Below, piece by piece: positions 63,049 to 64,000 of a DNA stretch of 64,000 bases. How positions within the stretch are numbered: the first letter of the stretch is position 1; each line of letters starts with the position of its first letter. The stretch covers positions 34,401 through 98,400 of the forward strand of contig BBSL01000119.1 of assembly GCA_001319865.1 (NCBI GenBank). The letters are read 5' to 3'. The notes beneath the pieces are model-generated. The model saw only the letters and a list, made by a program, of their open reading frames with translations, had not been told where the DNA came from and ran no database searches. This DNA is from Burkholderia sp. E7m39. GTDB taxonomy: Bacteria; Pseudomonadota; Gammaproteobacteria; Burkholderiales; Burkholderiaceae. Both the position numbers and the translations under genes were made by a program.

Positions 63049-64000
63049 ATGTCAACCGATTCACCTGTGCACCGGCGTTCAGGGTTTCGCATTCCGGTGC
63101 TCGAGTGGGCTCGCGACTATCAGAAGGCGTGGATCAAGCCGGATATCATCGCCGGTGTGACGGCCGCTGCCGTCGTATTGCCGAAGGCGATGGCTTACGC
63201 CACGGTTGCGGGACTTCCCGTGCAAGTCGGGCTGTACACCGCCTTTGTGCCGATGGTGATTTACGCATGCTTCGGTACTTCGCGACCGCTCAGTGTCAGC
63301 ACCAGCGCAACGCTGGCGATTTTGACGGCTGCCGCCGCCAACGAGGTTGTTCATGGCGGCGGCACGACTGCACTGATGTCTGCGACGGCAACGCTGTCGC
63401 TTCTGGTGGGCGCTATCCTGGTGCTCGCGGCTCTCTTGCGACTGGGCTTCGTCGCGAACTTCATTTCAGACCCGGTACTGACGGGCTTCAAAGGCGGCAT
63501 CGCGATCGTTATCGTGCTGGATCAGCTGCCCAAGCTCGTCGGCATTCATGTGGCGAAAGGGTCTTTTTTTCACAACGTGTGGGCTCTGATCGTGGGGCTG
63601 CCGCATGCTTCGATGACAGCTCTCGCCGTGGGCCTCGCCACCGTTGCGCTGCTGGTTGCGCTGGAGCACTACTACCCGAAGTCGCCGGCTCCGCTGATCG
63701 CGATCGCATGCGGGATCGGCGCCGTTGCTCTGCTGGGCCTGCAGGCGCGCGGCCTGGAGATCGTCGGTCACATTCCGACGGGCCTGCCGTCGCTGACGAT
63801 GCCGGACTTTGCGCTGGCCGAGACGCTCTGGCCGGCAGCAGCGGGCATCGCATTGATGAGCTTCACCGAAACGATCGCCTCGGGGCGCGCGTTCGCTCGA
63901 AGCGGGGAGCCCCGTCCGCTGGCCAACCGTGAATTGCTGGCAACCGGTCTGGGCAATGCAGCCGGTGCGTTGTTCGGTTCGATGCCGGCGGGCGGCGGGA
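63049..64000 (+). CDS. SulP-family inorganic anion transporter, 3-prime truncated
   Basis: The window ends inside this gene after 317 codons. The product has the SulP N-terminal pattern: a short cytoplasmic start, then IKPDIIAGVTAAAVVLPKAM AYATVAGLPVQVGLYT (helix 1 and amphipathic loop), and several further hydrophobic segments. SulP proteins import sulfate, bicarbonate or other oxyanions. Whether a STAS domain follows cannot be seen. GGAGG lies about 12 bases upstream of the ATG. Confidence 0.93.
   Translation, partial: MSTDSPVHRRSGFRIPVLEWARDYQKAWIKPDIIAGVTAAAVVLPKAMAYATVAGLPVQVGLYTAFVPMVIYACFGTSRPLSVSTSATLAILTAAAANEVVHGGGTTALMSATATLSLLVGAILVLAALLRLGFVANFISDPVLTGFKGGIAIVIVLDQLPKLVGIHVAKGSFFHNVWALIVGLPHASMTALAVGLATVALLVALEHYYPKSPAPLIAIACGIGAVALLGLQARGLEIVGHIPTGLPSLTMPDFALAETLWPAAAGIALMSFTETIASGRAFARSGEPRPLANRELLATGLGNAAGALFGSMPAGGG

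Noticed and set aside
1..64000. CRISPR arrays, tRNA or rRNA genes, insertion sequences, prophage or attachment sites
   Set aside because: No regularly spaced repeats, cloverleaf with CCA end, rRNA blocks, transposase motifs or flanking direct repeats were seen.

Overview
The window is about 64 kb of high-GC DNA with strong G/C preference at third codon positions. Its gene repertoire (HdeD, small heat shock protein, ClpG-type disaggregase, AAHS transporters, Burkholderia-style porin, very large hybrid sensor kinase, carboxylase-type guanidine pathway) points to a Burkholderiaceae member such as Paraburkholderia or Caballeronia, probably a second chromosome or megaplasmid rich in accessory catabolism. 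This is inferred from gene content; there is no rRNA or other marker here. No tRNA, rRNA, CRISPR array or intact insertion sequence was seen.

Layout. (1) 1-10.3 kb is stress and signalling: a truncated GGDEF/EAL protein, a DUF1269 membrane protein, an AraC regulator, then hdeD - hsp20 - clpG (a compact relative of the locus of heat resistance), a UBP zinc-finger protein, a thioredoxin-reductase-like flavoprotein without the redox cysteines, and two small conserved proteins. (2) 10.6-18.4 kb holds an SDR relic, a sorbosone-dehydrogenase-like lipoprotein, and a 1988-residue hybrid kinase with degenerate kinase motifs. (3) 18.5-38.1 kb is a large catabolic island: XdhC, a LysR regulator, a UbiD-family decarboxylase, a crotonase-fold protein, a CoxL/CoxS/CoxM-type molybdenum hydroxylase with its CoxG-like protein, an alpha/beta hydrolase, fumarylacetoacetase, a VOC protein, an FAD monooxygenase, UbiX, an outer-membrane porin, two AAHS aromatic-acid transporters and a chemoreceptor. 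The set describes sensing, outer- and inner-membrane uptake, hydroxylation, decarboxylation and ring fission of an aromatic or heteroaromatic acid. It matches no pathway I can name. Two near-identical 18-bp inverted repeats in front of the two oppositely directed transcription units look like a shared operator.

(4) 38.2-43.7 kb has a Nudix hydrolase, two DUF2382 stress proteins, a membrane-anchored alpha/beta hydrolase, and a divergent AraC/SDR pair. (5) 44.0-54.0 kb is a complete guanidine-utilisation operon: guanidine-I riboswitch, ABC transporter (binding protein, permease, ATPase), two DUF1989 carboxyguanidine deiminase subunits, an unannotated 41-residue small protein, a biotin-dependent guanidine/urea carboxylase and allophanate hydrolase, closed by a hairpin terminator. 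(6) 54.4-59.0 kb is glycogen breakdown (glgP, glgX). (7) 59.0-64 kb carries small envelope and secreted proteins (SYLF, a lipoprotein, DUF3300) and the start of a SulP anion transporter cut off by the window end.

The most interesting items are the undescribed UbiD plus molybdenum-hydroxylase island with its candidate operator pair, the small protein inside the guanidine operon, the mini heat-resistance module, and the hybrid kinase with a degenerate kinase domain.
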